Shown here: piece by piece, positions 49,975 to 58,429 of the stretch | Layout of the letters: every line of letters starts with the position of its first letter | Position numbering within the stretch: position 1 is the stretch's first letter | Assembly (NCBI GenBank): GCA_014656175.1 | Contig: BNBX01000008.1 | Location: 163,815-227,814, forward strand | From: Streptomyces werraensis | GTDB taxonomy: Bacteria > Actinomycetota > Actinomycetes > Streptomycetales > Streptomycetaceae | DNA: 64,000 bases | Direction: 5' to 3' | Program-made: the position numbers and the translations under genes | Notes under the pieces: model-generated | The model's input: only the letters and a program-made list of their open reading frames with translations | Databases searched by the model: none | What the model was told of the DNA's origin: nothing

Positions 49975-52118
49975 ATGGCATCCAACGCGGACTCGCCGAA
50001 AGAGGTCGGGCCGTCGGCGTCCGCGTCCTCGACGACGACGGTCACGGGCAGCGCCTGCACCAGCCGGCCCGACGCGTACACCGCGACCCGGATGTCGTAC
50101 GTTCCCGGTTCCTGTGCCGTCAGCGCCGACGTGTGCCGGCACCGGGTTCCTCCCGGGGCTCCGTCCGTGCCCTGCCGCAGGCGCACGGTGTGCCGGCCCG
50201 GCGTCACCGTGAGGAACGGCGCGTCCAGCACGACGTCCAGTTCCACGAGTCCCATGGACCGCCCCGCGACCACCAGCATCTCGTCCGCGATGCCCGGGGC
50301 GTCGTCCAGCAGTGATTGCGGTGCGCTCTGCTCCACGGCACCCAGTCCGAGGAGGACGACGAGTGACGCGGGCCGCCCCGGCCGCAGCCGCCACTCCGGC
50401 TCGCCGTCGACGACCTCGGCCCCGACCGCGTCCTCCACGGTGACCGCGACGGCGCCACGGAACGCCACGGGCGCCGGCGGGTCCAGCGCCTTGCGCAGGC
50501 TGGAGTCCTCGATCCGCAGCGACGGGCCGGGCTCGCGGTGCTCGTACCCGAGGGCGGGCAGGGGGGTCTCGTCCGTGTCGGGGACCGGTGGGGCATTCTT
50601 CGACTTCTGCAGGCTCAGCCAGGTCGCGACCGCGGAGAGGATGACTCCGCCCGCCACGGTTCCCAGTCCTCCGGTCGCCACCGCACCGCTCGTCACTCCG
50701 GCCGCGATCGTCCCGCCCGCGGCCAGGGTCGCCCCGACACGGGCGGCGGAGGCGAGGTTCTGGATGTCCTCCTCCGTCTTCTGCGCGGCCTGCTCCGCCT
50801 CGGTGGTGCTCTGCCGCGCCTCGGCCCCGTCCGGTCCGGTCTCCCCCTCCGCCGGTGATCCGGGCACCGTCTGCGCCCCGTGCTCGTCCTGCGACGGGGG
50901 CTGCGTCCAGACCGGCCCCTGTGCCCCGGGAACGGGCGGGGGGTCCGGCATCTCGACGCGCAACGCGGACGACGCCTCGTCGTCCGCCTCCGTCACCCAC
51001 CACGCGTCGTCCGCGTCGTCAGCCGCCGTGGCGCGGCCCGGCGCCGCGGTACCCCGTCCCACGGTCACGTCGCCGTCCGGGAGATGCCACCACGCCTCGT
51101 CCGGGCCGGCCGACGACGGCACGCGCGGCACGCCCCCGGTCCGGGCCGGGTGCCGCACCCGGGCCGCTCCGTACGGGTGCCACTGCCGGGACAGGGCCCG
51201 GTTGGTCTCCTGCTCCTCGCCCAGATCGGCCGGAGCGTGCAGGTGAAGGGCCTCGTACAGGTCGAACCGGTGCAGGTCGAAGGCCACCCGCACGGTGGTC
51301 GCGTACCGCACCGCCGCCCGTACCGCCGCCATACGGGCCGCGATCACCACCGCGGCCGGAGCCGCCCAGGCGTGCACGTCGTACTTGTCCCACAGCAGGT
51401 TCGCCGGCAGGACCGCGCACAGCACCAGCAGGGCGAGCGCCCACGCCGCCACCGACGCGTCCAGAGCGGCGCGTTGCATGGCGGCCGCCCAGCGCATCCG
51501 CCGGCTCAGCACCGGGTACAGGCGCGGCCAGCTAAGCAGGACGTCCAGTGCGTAGACGTCCTCGATCCGCTGGCGCGCGGCGGCGAGCACATTGCCCACC
51601 ACGGTCGCCTGGACCAGGGCGTCGTCCGTCGGGTAGCGGACGGCGAGCGTCTCGGCCATCCGGTCCACCCGGATCGTGCGCTCCGCCTGGTCGTTGGGGG
51701 TGCCGGACCACCACACGGGACCGCGTAACGCGATGTCGGCCTCGACCCGTCGTCGCTGCCGTGACCACTGCAGACGCAACTGGTCCCGCCGCCGCCGGTG
51801 CCACGTCCGCAGCAGTCGGGTGACACGCCAGTACGACCTGCTGTCCTGGACGCCCTGGGGAACGGCGGCCAGGACGGCGGGCAGTACCAGTGCGGTGACG
51901 ATCACACCGGCCACCAGTCCGCCGAGCTGATAGGACGACAGCCGGTCGATCCGCCCCTCGGCGATCTCCGCGGACAGCAGCGCCCCGTCCGCCGAGCTGA
52001 GGTAGAAGCCCGTCACATACACGGCCGCCAGTAACGAGCAACCGAACATCGCCAGGCGTGACCAGGCCGTCCTTGGTGGAAGCACCGTGCCATCTTGCCC
52101 GCCGGACGGCGCGGCCAC
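49971..52118 (-). CDS. multi-pass membrane protein with glycine-rich hydrophobic segment, first gene of the CHAT operon
   Basis: 715 residues from GTG 52118 (start uncertain; GTG at codon 12 possible). Membrane helices at about 22-42, 66-88, 224-242 and 250-270, with an Arg-rich cytoplasmic block 95-215 between the pairs. Residues 300-440 are acidic, Pro-rich and probably disordered. Residues 458-500 form a long Gly/Ala/Val/Thr segment (RVGATLAAGGTIAAGVTSGA, then VATGGLGTVAGGVILSAV), preceded by a Gln/Glu helix; the pattern resembles glycine-zipper hairpins of pore-type proteins. Residues 515-715 are a soluble beta-rich domain ending TSFGESALDAI. Leu29 and Leu131 are TTA codons. Function unknown. 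Confidence 0.75.
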   Translation of the reverse strand: MAAPSGGQDGTVLPPRTAWSRLAMFGCSLLAAVYVTGFYLSSADGALLSAEIAEGRIDRLSSYQLGGLVAGVIVTALVLPAVLAAVPQGVQDSRSYWRVTRLLRTWHRRRRDQLRLQWSRQRRRVEADIALRGPVWWSGTPNDQAERTIRVDRMAETLAVRYPTDDALVQATVVGNVLAAARQRIEDVYALDVLLSWPRLYPVLSRRMRWAAAMQRAALDASVAAWALALLVLCAVLPANLLWDKYDVHAWAAPAAVVIAARMAAVRAAVRYATTVRVAFDLHRFDLYEALHLHAPADLGEEQETNRALSRQWHPYGAARVRHPARTGGVPRVPSSAGPDEAWWHLPDGDVTVGRGTAAPGRATAADDADDAWWVTEADDEASSALRVEMPDPPPVPGAQGPVWTQPPSQDEHGAQTVPGSPAEGETGPDGAEARQSTTEAEQAAQKTEEDIQNLASAARVGATLAAGGTIAAGVTSGAVATGGLGTVAGGVILSAVATWLSLQKSKNAPPVPDTDETPLPALGYEHREPGPSLRIEDSSLRKALDPPAPVAFRGAVAVTVEDAVGAEVVDGEPEWRLRPGRPASLVVLLGLGAVEQSAPQSLLDDAPGIADEMLVVAGRSMGLVELDVVLDAPFLTVTPGRHTVRLRQGTDGAPGGTRCRHTSALTAQEPGTYDIRVAVYASGRLVQALPVTVVVEDADADGPTSFGESALDAI

Positions 52119-52155
52119 ATGGGCTTCGCCCCAATTGACTCCCGGCCGTGGGATT

Positions 52156-53016
52156 TCAGCCGTATGTGTAGAACCCAGAGCCGCTCTTACGGCCCAGCCG
52201 CCCCGCGTCCACCATGCGCTGGAGCAGCGGCGGAGCCGCGTACAGCGGCTCCTTGTACTCCTCGTACATCGAGTACGCGACCGAGGCCACCGTGTCCAGG
52301 CCGATCAGGTCGGACAGCTTCAGCGGGCCCATCGGGTGGGCGCAGCCCATCTCCATGCCGTTGTCGATGTCCTCGCGGCTGGCGATGCCCGACTCGAACA
52401 TCCGGATCGCGGAGAGCAGGTAAGGAATCAGCAGCGCGTTGACCACGAAGCCGGAGCGGTCCTGGGCGCGGATCGCGTGCTTGCCCAGCACCTTCTCGGT
52501 GAAGACCTGCGCGCGGCTCAGGGTGCCCTCGGAGGTGGTGAGCGCCGGGATCAGCTCGACCAGCTTCTGCACCGGGGCCGGGTTGAAGAAGTGGATGCCG
52601 ATGACGTGGTCCGGGCGGGACGTGGCCACGGCCAGCTTCACCAGCGGGATGGAGGAGGTGTTCGACGCCAGGATCGCGTCGGGGCGGGTCACCACCTGGT
52701 CGAGCACCTGGAAGATCTCCGTCTTCACCTGCTCGTTCTCGACGACGGCCTCGATCACCAGGTCACGGTCGGCGAACTCGCCGAGGTCCGTGGTGAAGGT
52801 CAGCCGGGCCTGCGTGGCCTCCAGCTCCTCCTCACCGATCTTGCCGCGCTCCGCCGCCTTCGACAGGGAGTTGAACAGCCGGGTACGGCCGATCTCCAGG
52901 GCTTCGCCGGTGGTCTCGGCGACCTTGACGTCCAGCCCGGAACGGGCGCACACCTCGGCGATACCCGCGCCCATCTGACCGCAGCCCACCACTCCGACGC
53001 GTTCGATGTCGGTCAC
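52156..53016 (-). CDS. 3-hydroxybutyryl-CoA dehydrogenase
   Basis: 286 residues from GTG 53016 (GAAAGGGACGAT just upstream). The NAD-binding Rossmann motif VGVVGCGQMGAGIAE is at residues 7-21. The catalytic His lies in VIGIHFFNPAPVQKLVELIPA, and the C-terminal dimerisation domain has SGFVVNALLIPYLLSAIRMFESG and MGPLKLSDLIGLD. It interconverts acetoacetyl-CoA and 3-hydroxybutyryl-CoA in fatty acid, butanoate or ethylmalonyl-CoA metabolism. No thiolase or other pathway gene is close. It reads in the same direction as the CHAT operon and ends 37 bp before it, so read-through is possible. Confidence 0.93.
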   Translation of the reverse strand: MTDIERVGVVGCGQMGAGIAEVCARSGLDVKVAETTGEALEIGRTRLFNSLSKAAERGKIGEEELEATQARLTFTTDLGEFADRDLVIEAVVENEQVKTEIFQVLDQVVTRPDAILASNTSSIPLVKLAVATSRPDHVIGIHFFNPAPVQKLVELIPALTTSEGTLSRAQVFTEKVLGKHAIRAQDRSGFVVNALLIPYLLSAIRMFESGIASREDIDNGMEMGCAHPMGPLKLSDLIGLDTVASVAYSMYEEYKEPLYAAPPLLQRMVDAGRLGRKSGSGFYTYG

Positions 53017-53210
53017 ATCGTCCCTTTCGCTACTGCTTACGGCTGTGGCAGGGTGCCGGGTCCCGGCGCCTGCTCCGTTCGTGCACGTTACTCCGAAGTA
53101 TCGATGATCGATCGCGGGGGTGGGGCATCCTGGCCGGGCGACCCGCCCTGACCAGGCGGTTCCGGGACGATCGTGGCAGATGTCGCCGCGGCGGAGGCAA
53201 GGGGGCGAGG

Positions 53211-54470
53211 GTGCGGGTGTCACGCAGGGGCTTCGCGGCGGCGGCGCTGGCCGCGCTGGCGACGATGACGCAGGGGTCCGCCGCACAGCGGCCCGCGCCG
53301 CACGCGGGCACGGCGGGCGGGCCGGGGCGGGGAGGCGCGGCGGGCGGTGAGATGCGGGGGATGTGGGTGGCCACCGTCACCAACCGGGACTGGCCGTCCC
53401 GGCCCGGGCTGAGCGCCGACCGGCAGCGCGCCGAGCTGCTCGCCCACCTCGACGCCGCCGTCCGCGCCCGCCTCAACACGGTGATGCTGCAGGTGCGGCC
53501 CACGGCCGACGCGCTGTGGCCGTCACCGCACGAGCCGTGGTCGCAGTACCTCACCGGCACGCAGGGCGCCGACCCGGGCTGGGACCCGCTCGGCACGGCG
53601 GTCGTCGAGGCGCACGCCCGCGGGCTGCAGCTGCACGCCTGGTTCAACCCGTACCGGGTCGCCGTGCACGCCGACCCCACGCGGCTCGCCGCCTCCCACC
53701 CGGCGCGCCGCAACCCCGGCTGGGTGATCCCGTACGGCGGGAAGCTGTACTACGACCCGGGGCTGCCCGAGGTCCGGGCGTTCGTGCGGGAGGCGATGCT
53801 GGACGCGGTGCGGCGCTACCCGGTCGACGGGGTCCACTTCGACGACTACTTCTACCCGTACCCGGTGGCCGGGCAGACCTTCGACGACGACGCCGCCTAC
53901 GACCGGTACGGGGCCGCCTTCCCGGACCGCGCGGCCTGGCGGCGTGACAACGTCGACCGGCTGGTCCACGAGACGGCCGAGGCGCTCCGGACGATCCACC
54001 CCGGCACGCGGTTCGGCATCAGCCCCTTCGGGGTGTGGCGCAACGCCGACGTCGACGCGCGGGGGTCCGACACCCGCGCGGGCGTGCAGTCGTACGACGA
54101 CCTGCACGCGGACACGCGGAAATGGGCGCTGGAGAACTGGATCGACTACATCTGCCCGCAGCTGTACTGGAACATCGGCTTCGCCGCGGCCGACTACGCG
54201 AAGCTGCTGCCCTGGTGGGCCGACGTCGTGCGCGGCTCGGGCACGCGGCTGTACGCGGGGGAGGCGCTGTACAAGGCGGGGGACCCGGCGCAGCCCGCTG
54301 CCTGGCAGGACCCCGCCGAACTGTCCCGTCACCTCACGCTGGCGAGGCGGTACCCCGAGGTGCGGGGGCACGTGTTCTTCGCGGCGCGCGAGGTGACGGC
54401 CGATCCGGTCGGGGCGATGGCACGGGTGGTGGCCGACCACTACGGCCGGCCCGCCGGGCCCCCGTCCTGA
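53211..54470 (+). CDS. secreted glycoside hydrolase-like protein (GHL10/DUF187 family), Tat signal
   Basis: 419 residues from GTG 53211; GTG at 53217 would begin right at the twin-arginine motif. The N-terminus (VSRRGFAAAALAALATMTQGSAA) is a twin-arginine signal with SRRGF, so export via the TatAC system encoded at the left end of this window is expected. The catalytic-type barrel begins EMRGMWVATVTNRDWPS and carries VMLQVRPTADALWPS, HFDDYFYPYPV (acid residues), FGISPFGVWRNAD and YICPQLYWNIGF, the GHL10 signatures. Its natural polysaccharide is not established. It abuts the DUF1918 gene end to end. Confidence 0.87.
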   Translation: MRVSRRGFAAAALAALATMTQGSAAQRPAPHAGTAGGPGRGGAAGGEMRGMWVATVTNRDWPSRPGLSADRQRAELLAHLDAAVRARLNTVMLQVRPTADALWPSPHEPWSQYLTGTQGADPGWDPLGTAVVEAHARGLQLHAWFNPYRVAVHADPTRLAASHPARRNPGWVIPYGGKLYYDPGLPEVRAFVREAMLDAVRRYPVDGVHFDDYFYPYPVAGQTFDDDAAYDRYGAAFPDRAAWRRDNVDRLVHETAEALRTIHPGTRFGISPFGVWRNADVDARGSDTRAGVQSYDDLHADTRKWALENWIDYICPQLYWNIGFAAADYAKLLPWWADVVRGSGTRLYAGEALYKAGDPAQPAAWQDPAELSRHLTLARRYPEVRGHVFFAAREVTADPVGAMARVVADHYGRPAGPPS

Positions 54471-54671
54471 TCAGTGCCGGGTCACGACCTCCCGGTGCCG
54501 GATCTCGGTGTCGGGGCCGGGGGAGCAGATGCCCTCGTGCCCGTCCTCGAACCGGACCCGGTACGGCGGGTCGCCGTCCCGGCCGAGCACTTCGACGATC
54601 TCGCCGACCTTGTCGTGCTGGCCGACCACCCTGCCGTGCTGGACAAGACGGTCACCCACGGTTGCGCGCAT
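54471..54671 (-). CDS. DUF1918 domain protein
   Basis: 66 residues. MRATVGDRLVQHGRVVGQHDKVGEIVEVLG at the N-terminus and a VRFEDGHEGICSPGPD centre are typical of DUF1918, a small SH3-like barrel very common in streptomycetes. It has an excellent GAGGAGG ribosome site. Its stop codon is directly next to the stop of the convergent glycosidase gene. Function unknown. Confidence 0.9.
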   Translation of the reverse strand: MRATVGDRLVQHGRVVGQHDKVGEIVEVLGRDGDPPYRVRFEDGHEGICSPGPDTEIRHREVVTRH

Positions 54672-54866
54672 CGTCGCCTCCTCACCTGACGGGAGCAGCG
54701 GTCCATGCTCCTACGAGTCTACGGCGGGAGACCCACGACGGCAGTGGTCCGACGTCGTCGCCGGGGGCATGCGGCCGGGCCCGACCTCCCTCGGCGGGGG
54801 CGCGCCCCGGACGTCCCGCCCGGCCCCGGCCGTGTCACGTCCTGTTCGGCCGGCCGCGTCCGCGGA

Positions 54867-55784
54867 CTAACCCCTCGCCCGCTGTGTCACCGCGATGCAC
54901 ACCAGGACCGCCACCGCCGTGAGGGGTGCCGCCAGGGGGAGGTGTTCACCCAGGAGGAAGACCGACCAGAACAGGGTCAGCAGGGGCTGGGCGAGCTGGA
55001 GTTGGCTGGCCTTCGGGATGCCGATGGACGCCATGCCCCGGTACCAGACGATCAGGCCGAGGAACTGGGAGCCCGCCGCCACCCACAGCAGGCCGGTCAC
55101 GCTGTGCGCGGTGAGGTGGACCGGTTCCGCGGTCAGGGCCACCGCGGCCACCGGCACCGTGAGCGGCAGGCACAGCACCAGCGCCCAGCCGATGACCTGC
55201 CAGCCCGGCATGGCGCCGGCCAGCCGGCCGCCCTCGGTGTAGCCGGCCGCGCAGATCAGCAGGGCGCCGAAGAGGTACAGGTCCGCCGTCGTCAGCGCGC
55301 CCCCGCTCTGCTGCACGGTGAACGCCACCACCGCCGCCGCGCCGGCGAGGGCGGCCGCCCAGAAGGTGCGCGAGGGGCGTGAGCCTGTCCGCAGGGACGA
55401 GAAGAGGGCCGTGGTGAGCGGCAGCAGGCCGACGACGACCGCGGCGTGCGCCGTCGTGGACGTCTGCAGCGCCAGCGTGGTGAGCATCGGGAAACCGAGC
55501 ACCACCCCCGCCGCGACCACCGCGAGCCCCGCCCAGTGGCGGCGGGCGGGGAGCGGGACGCGCAGGGCCAGCAGACAGCCCCCGGCGATCACCGCCGCGA
55601 GCACGCTGCGCACCGCCACCAGCGACCAGGGGCCGAAGCCCTCCAGTCCCCAGGCGGTGGCGGGGAAGGTCAGGGAGAAGGCGACCACCCCGAGGGCGGC
55701 CTGGAGGGTGCCGAAGCCACGGCCGCGCGGGGGAGCGGGAACTGCTATCGGAACCGTGGCAGTAGCGCTACTCTGTGCTCTCAT
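54867..55784 (-). CDS. EamA (DMT-family) transporter
   Basis: 305 residues, ten membrane helices arranged as two EamA repeats (about residues 25-145 and 160-300), with the conserved end of each repeat visible (VVVGLLPLTTALFSS; LAQPLLTLFWSVFLLGEHL). Members export or import small metabolites such as amino acids or pyrimidines. The ATG at 55784 is the only plausible start because the first helix begins at about residue 28 and no other start codon lies before it; it shares the sequence CATG with the start codon of the MocR regulator on the other strand. This pairing predicts a substrate sensed by MocR. Confidence 0.9.
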   Translation of the reverse strand: MRAQSSATATVPIAVPAPPRGRGFGTLQAALGVVAFSLTFPATAWGLEGFGPWSLVAVRSVLAAVIAGGCLLALRVPLPARRHWAGLAVVAAGVVLGFPMLTTLALQTSTTAHAAVVVGLLPLTTALFSSLRTGSRPSRTFWAAALAGAAAVVAFTVQQSGGALTTADLYLFGALLICAAGYTEGGRLAGAMPGWQVIGWALVLCLPLTVPVAAVALTAEPVHLTAHSVTGLLWVAAGSQFLGLIVWYRGMASIGIPKASQLQLAQPLLTLFWSVFLLGEHLPLAAPLTAVAVLVCIAVTQRARG

Positions 55785-55797
55785 GCAAGAGAGTAGC
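55767..55797. promoter_or_regulatory. symmetric divergent promoter with overlapping EamA and MocR start codons
   Basis: GCTACTCT (55767-55774) and AGAGTAGC (55790-55797) are perfect inverted copies flanking CATG (55782-55785), which holds both ATGs. Each strand therefore has a TACTCT -10-like hexamer 5-8 bases before its own ATG, and both mRNAs would be leaderless. The repeat is a likely MocR binding site. Confidence 0.65.
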
Positions 55798-57219
55798 AGC
55801 GTGGGTGAACTGGCGGAACAGCTCCGACAGGAGCTGGACCGCTACTCTGCCGGTGAGAAGCTCCCGTCCAGCCGCGCCCTCGTCGAACGGTTCCGGGTCA
55901 GCCCCGTGACCGTCTCCCGGGCCCTGGCGCGACTGGCCGCCGAGGGACTGGTCGTCACCCGGCCCGGCGCCGGCGCCTTCCGTGCCACGCCCCGCACACC
56001 GGCCGCCCCCACCGGTGACACCTCCTGGCAGGAGGTCGCCCTCAGCGCCGACGGCGCCGCCGACCTCGTACCGCGCTCGGTCGACGCGTCCGGCGTCCTC
56101 GTCTCGCTCGCCGCCCCCGCCCCCGGGGTGATCGAGTTCAACGGCGGCTATCTGCACCCCTCGCTCCAGCCCGAACGCGCCATGGCGGCCGCGCTGGCCC
56201 GCGCCGGACGCAGGCCCGGAGCGTGGGGCCGGCCGCCCATGGAGGGACTGCCGGAGCTGCGCGAATGGTTCGCGCGTGCCATCGGCGGAGCCGTGACGGC
56301 GGCCGGTGTGCTGGTCACCGCGGGCGGACAGTCCGCCCTCACCACCGCCCTGCGCGCCCTCGCCCCGCCCGGCGCGCCTGTCCTCGTCGAGTCGCCCACC
56401 TACCCCGGCATGCTGGCCATCGCCCGCGCCGCGGGACTCCGCCCGGTACCCGTCCCGGTCGACGCCGACGGCGTACGGCCGTCTCTGCTCGCCGACGCCT
56501 TCCGCGCGACCGGCGCCCGCGTCTTCGTCTGCCAGCCCCTCTTCCAGAACCCCACCGGCGCCGTCCTCGCCCCCGGGCGGCGCGCCGAGGTGCTGCGCAT
56601 CGCCCGGCAGGCCGGCGCGTTCGTCGTCGAGGACGACTTCGTACGGCGGCTCGTGCACGAGGACGCGGGCCCGCTGCCGCGCCCGCTCGCCGCCGACGAC
56701 CCCGACGGCGTGGTGGTGCACGTCAGCTCGCTGACCAAGGCCACCTCGCCCAGCTTCCGGGTGAGCGCCCTCGCCGCGCACGGCCCGGTGCTGGAGCGGC
56801 TGCGGGCCATCCAGATCGTCGACACCTTCTTCGTGCCGCGCCCGCTCCAGGAGGCCACCCTGGAACTCGTCGGCTCCGCCGCCTGGCCCCGCCACCTGCG
56901 CGCCGTCGCCACCGCCCTGCGCACCCGCCGCGACGCCATGACCGCGGCCCTCCGCCTCCAGCTGCCGGGCCTGGCCCTCCCGCACATCCCCTCCGGCGGC
57001 TACCACCTGTGGCTGCGCCTGCCCGACGGCGCGTCCGAGTCCGCCCTGACCGCCGCAGCCCTGCGCGCGGGCGTCGCCGTCACCCCCGGACGCCCTTACT
57101 TCAGCGCGGAACCGCCCGCCGGACACCTGCGCCTGAGCTTCGCAGCCGTGGCCGGCACCGGCGAGATCACGGAGGGTGTGCACCGGCTGCGCACGGCCTG
57201 GTCCCAGGTGGTGGGATAA
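55783..57219 (+). CDS. MocR-family regulator (GntR winged helix fused to aminotransferase-like domain)
   Basis: 478 residues from ATG 55783; GTG at 55801 is an alternative. Residues 8-75 are a GntR winged helix (KLPSSRALVERFRVSPVTVSRALARLAAEGLVV). After a short linker, residues 110-475 are a fold-type I aminotransferase domain; the PLP lysine is in SSLTKATSPSFR and NPTGAV marks the cofactor pocket. MocR proteins sense PLP or amino-acid aldimines and regulate adjacent genes; here the divergent EamA transporter is the obvious target. The acetyltransferase gene follows 40 bp downstream. Confidence 0.9.
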   Translation: MQESSSVGELAEQLRQELDRYSAGEKLPSSRALVERFRVSPVTVSRALARLAAEGLVVTRPGAGAFRATPRTPAAPTGDTSWQEVALSADGAADLVPRSVDASGVLVSLAAPAPGVIEFNGGYLHPSLQPERAMAAALARAGRRPGAWGRPPMEGLPELREWFARAIGGAVTAAGVLVTAGGQSALTTALRALAPPGAPVLVESPTYPGMLAIARAAGLRPVPVPVDADGVRPSLLADAFRATGARVFVCQPLFQNPTGAVLAPGRRAEVLRIARQAGAFVVEDDFVRRLVHEDAGPLPRPLAADDPDGVVVHVSSLTKATSPSFRVSALAAHGPVLERLRAIQIVDTFFVPRPLQEATLELVGSAAWPRHLRAVATALRTRRDAMTAALRLQLPGLALPHIPSGGYHLWLRLPDGASESALTAAALRAGVAVTPGRPYFSAEPPAGHLRLSFAAVAGTGEITEGVHRLRTAWSQVVG

Positions 57220-57259
57220 CGGCTCGACGCCCGCCGCCGCCGGCTGCCAGCATCGGCGC

Positions 57260-57703
57260 ATGACTGCCGACTCCCGCCTCCCCGAGGGCTACGAGATCTC
57301 CACCGACCCCGCCCGCATCGACGGCGACACCGTGCACCGGTGGCTGTCCACCGACGCTTACTGGGCCCTCGGCCGTCCCCGCGAGACACAGGACAGGGCG
57401 ATAGGCGGCTCGCTCAACTTCGGCGTGTACGACACGGTCACCGGCGCGCAGGTGGCGTACGCCCGTGTCATCACCGACCGGGCCACCTTCGCCTGGCTGT
57501 GCGACGTGTACGTGGACCCCGCCGTCCGCGGCAAGGGCCTCGGTACCGCGCTGGTCACCGCCGTACGGGACGAAGTGCGCGAGTACGGCGTACGGCGTGT
57601 CCTGCTCGCGACGCACGACGCGCACGAGGTGTACGCGCCCCTCGGGTTCCGGCCACTGGAGCGGCCGGACCAGTGGATGGCGCTGCTCTTCGAGCAGTCG
57701 TGA
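57260..57703 (+). CDS. GNAT-family N-acetyltransferase
   Basis: 147 residues from ATG 57260. The acetyl-CoA motif is VDPAVRGKGLGTALV (about residues 79-93, R/Q-x-x-G-x-G/A), preceded by AYARVITDRATFAWLCDVYV and followed by RVLLATHDAHEVYAPLGFRPL. The size and motif A/B order are typical. Substrate unknown. There is no Shine-Dalgarno; it lies 40 bp after the MocR gene and could be leaderless or co-transcribed. Confidence 0.88.
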   Translation: MTADSRLPEGYEISTDPARIDGDTVHRWLSTDAYWALGRPRETQDRAIGGSLNFGVYDTVTGAQVAYARVITDRATFAWLCDVYVDPAVRGKGLGTALVTAVRDEVREYGVRRVLLATHDAHEVYAPLGFRPLERPDQWMALLFEQS

Positions 57704-57800
57704 CGCCCGCTCGGGCGGGTGCGGAGGGCGGGATTGTTCCGTATGCCCTCGCCGGAGGGTGAGGGCCGCGCCACCATGCGTCATGGCCGGTCGGCACCTC

Positions 57801-57836
57801 TTGACCGGCCGACCCCGGCGGCTGACCATCGCCGCA
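57801..57836 (+). promoter_or_regulatory. leaderless promoter of the phosphatase-like gene
   Basis: TTGACC (57801-57806) and GACCAT (57824-57829), spaced 17 bp, with the -10 ending 6 bases before the ATG at 57836. Both hexamers and their spacing fit a HrdB-type leaderless promoter. Confidence 0.55.
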
Positions 57837-58429
57837 TGGCACTTCGGGTCACGTTCGTCGCCGCAGCGGGGAGCTCCACGGTGCTGTCCGAGCGCTTCGA
57901 GGACTCCCGGCCGCTGGACCAGGCCGGATGGAGCGAGGTGCAACGCGTCGCGCACGAACTGCTGCCCCTGGCCGCGGCCGACCTGCGCTACTGCTCCCCG
58001 GCCCCGCGCAGCCGCGCCACCGGGGAGGGACTCGGCTACGCGCCGCTCGTCCAGCTCGCCCTGCGCGACTGCGACATGGGGCGCTGGCGTGGACTGACCC
58101 TCGGCGAGGCGATGGCCCGCGAGCCGGAGGCGGTGGATGCCTGGCTCACCGACCCGGGGTCCACACCGCACGGCGGGGAGTCCTTGCTGGACTTCATCGG
58201 ACGCGTCGGCGGCTGGCTGGACACGCGGCCCGCCGAGGACCACTGCCGGGTGGTCGCCGTGGCCGAGCCGTCCGTGATCCGCGCGGCGCTCGTCTACGCG
58301 CTCAAGGCGCCGCCCGCCACCTACTGGAACATCGACGTCCGCTCGCTGTCGACGATCAGCGTGGCCGGGCGGCCGGGCCGCTGGAGCCTGCGGCTGGACA
58401 GCGTCCCGGCCCAGCCCCTGCGCGCTTAA
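57836..58429 (+). CDS. histidine-phosphatase-fold protein lacking the catalytic histidines
   Basis: 197 residues. The fold landmarks of the histidine (acid) phosphatase superfamily are present: the first strand (ALRVTFVAAAGSS), SPAPRSRATGEG (for the usual SPLxRAxQTA), DMGRWRGLTLGEA (for ExxxGxWEG), HGGESLLDFIGRVGGWL and VVAVAEPSVIRAAL. But the RHG catalytic motif of strand one reads AAG, and the second catalytic His (normally SHGGVIR) is Glu (AEPSVIR). The protein is therefore predicted to be inactive as a phosphatase and to serve as a binding or regulatory protein. Its end overlaps the convergent gene by 4 nt. Confidence 0.8.
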   Translation: MALRVTFVAAAGSSTVLSERFEDSRPLDQAGWSEVQRVAHELLPLAAADLRYCSPAPRSRATGEGLGYAPLVQLALRDCDMGRWRGLTLGEAMAREPEAVDAWLTDPGSTPHGGESLLDFIGRVGGWLDTRPAEDHCRVVAVAEPSVIRAALVYALKAPPATYWNIDVRSLSTISVAGRPGRWSLRLDSVPAQPLRA

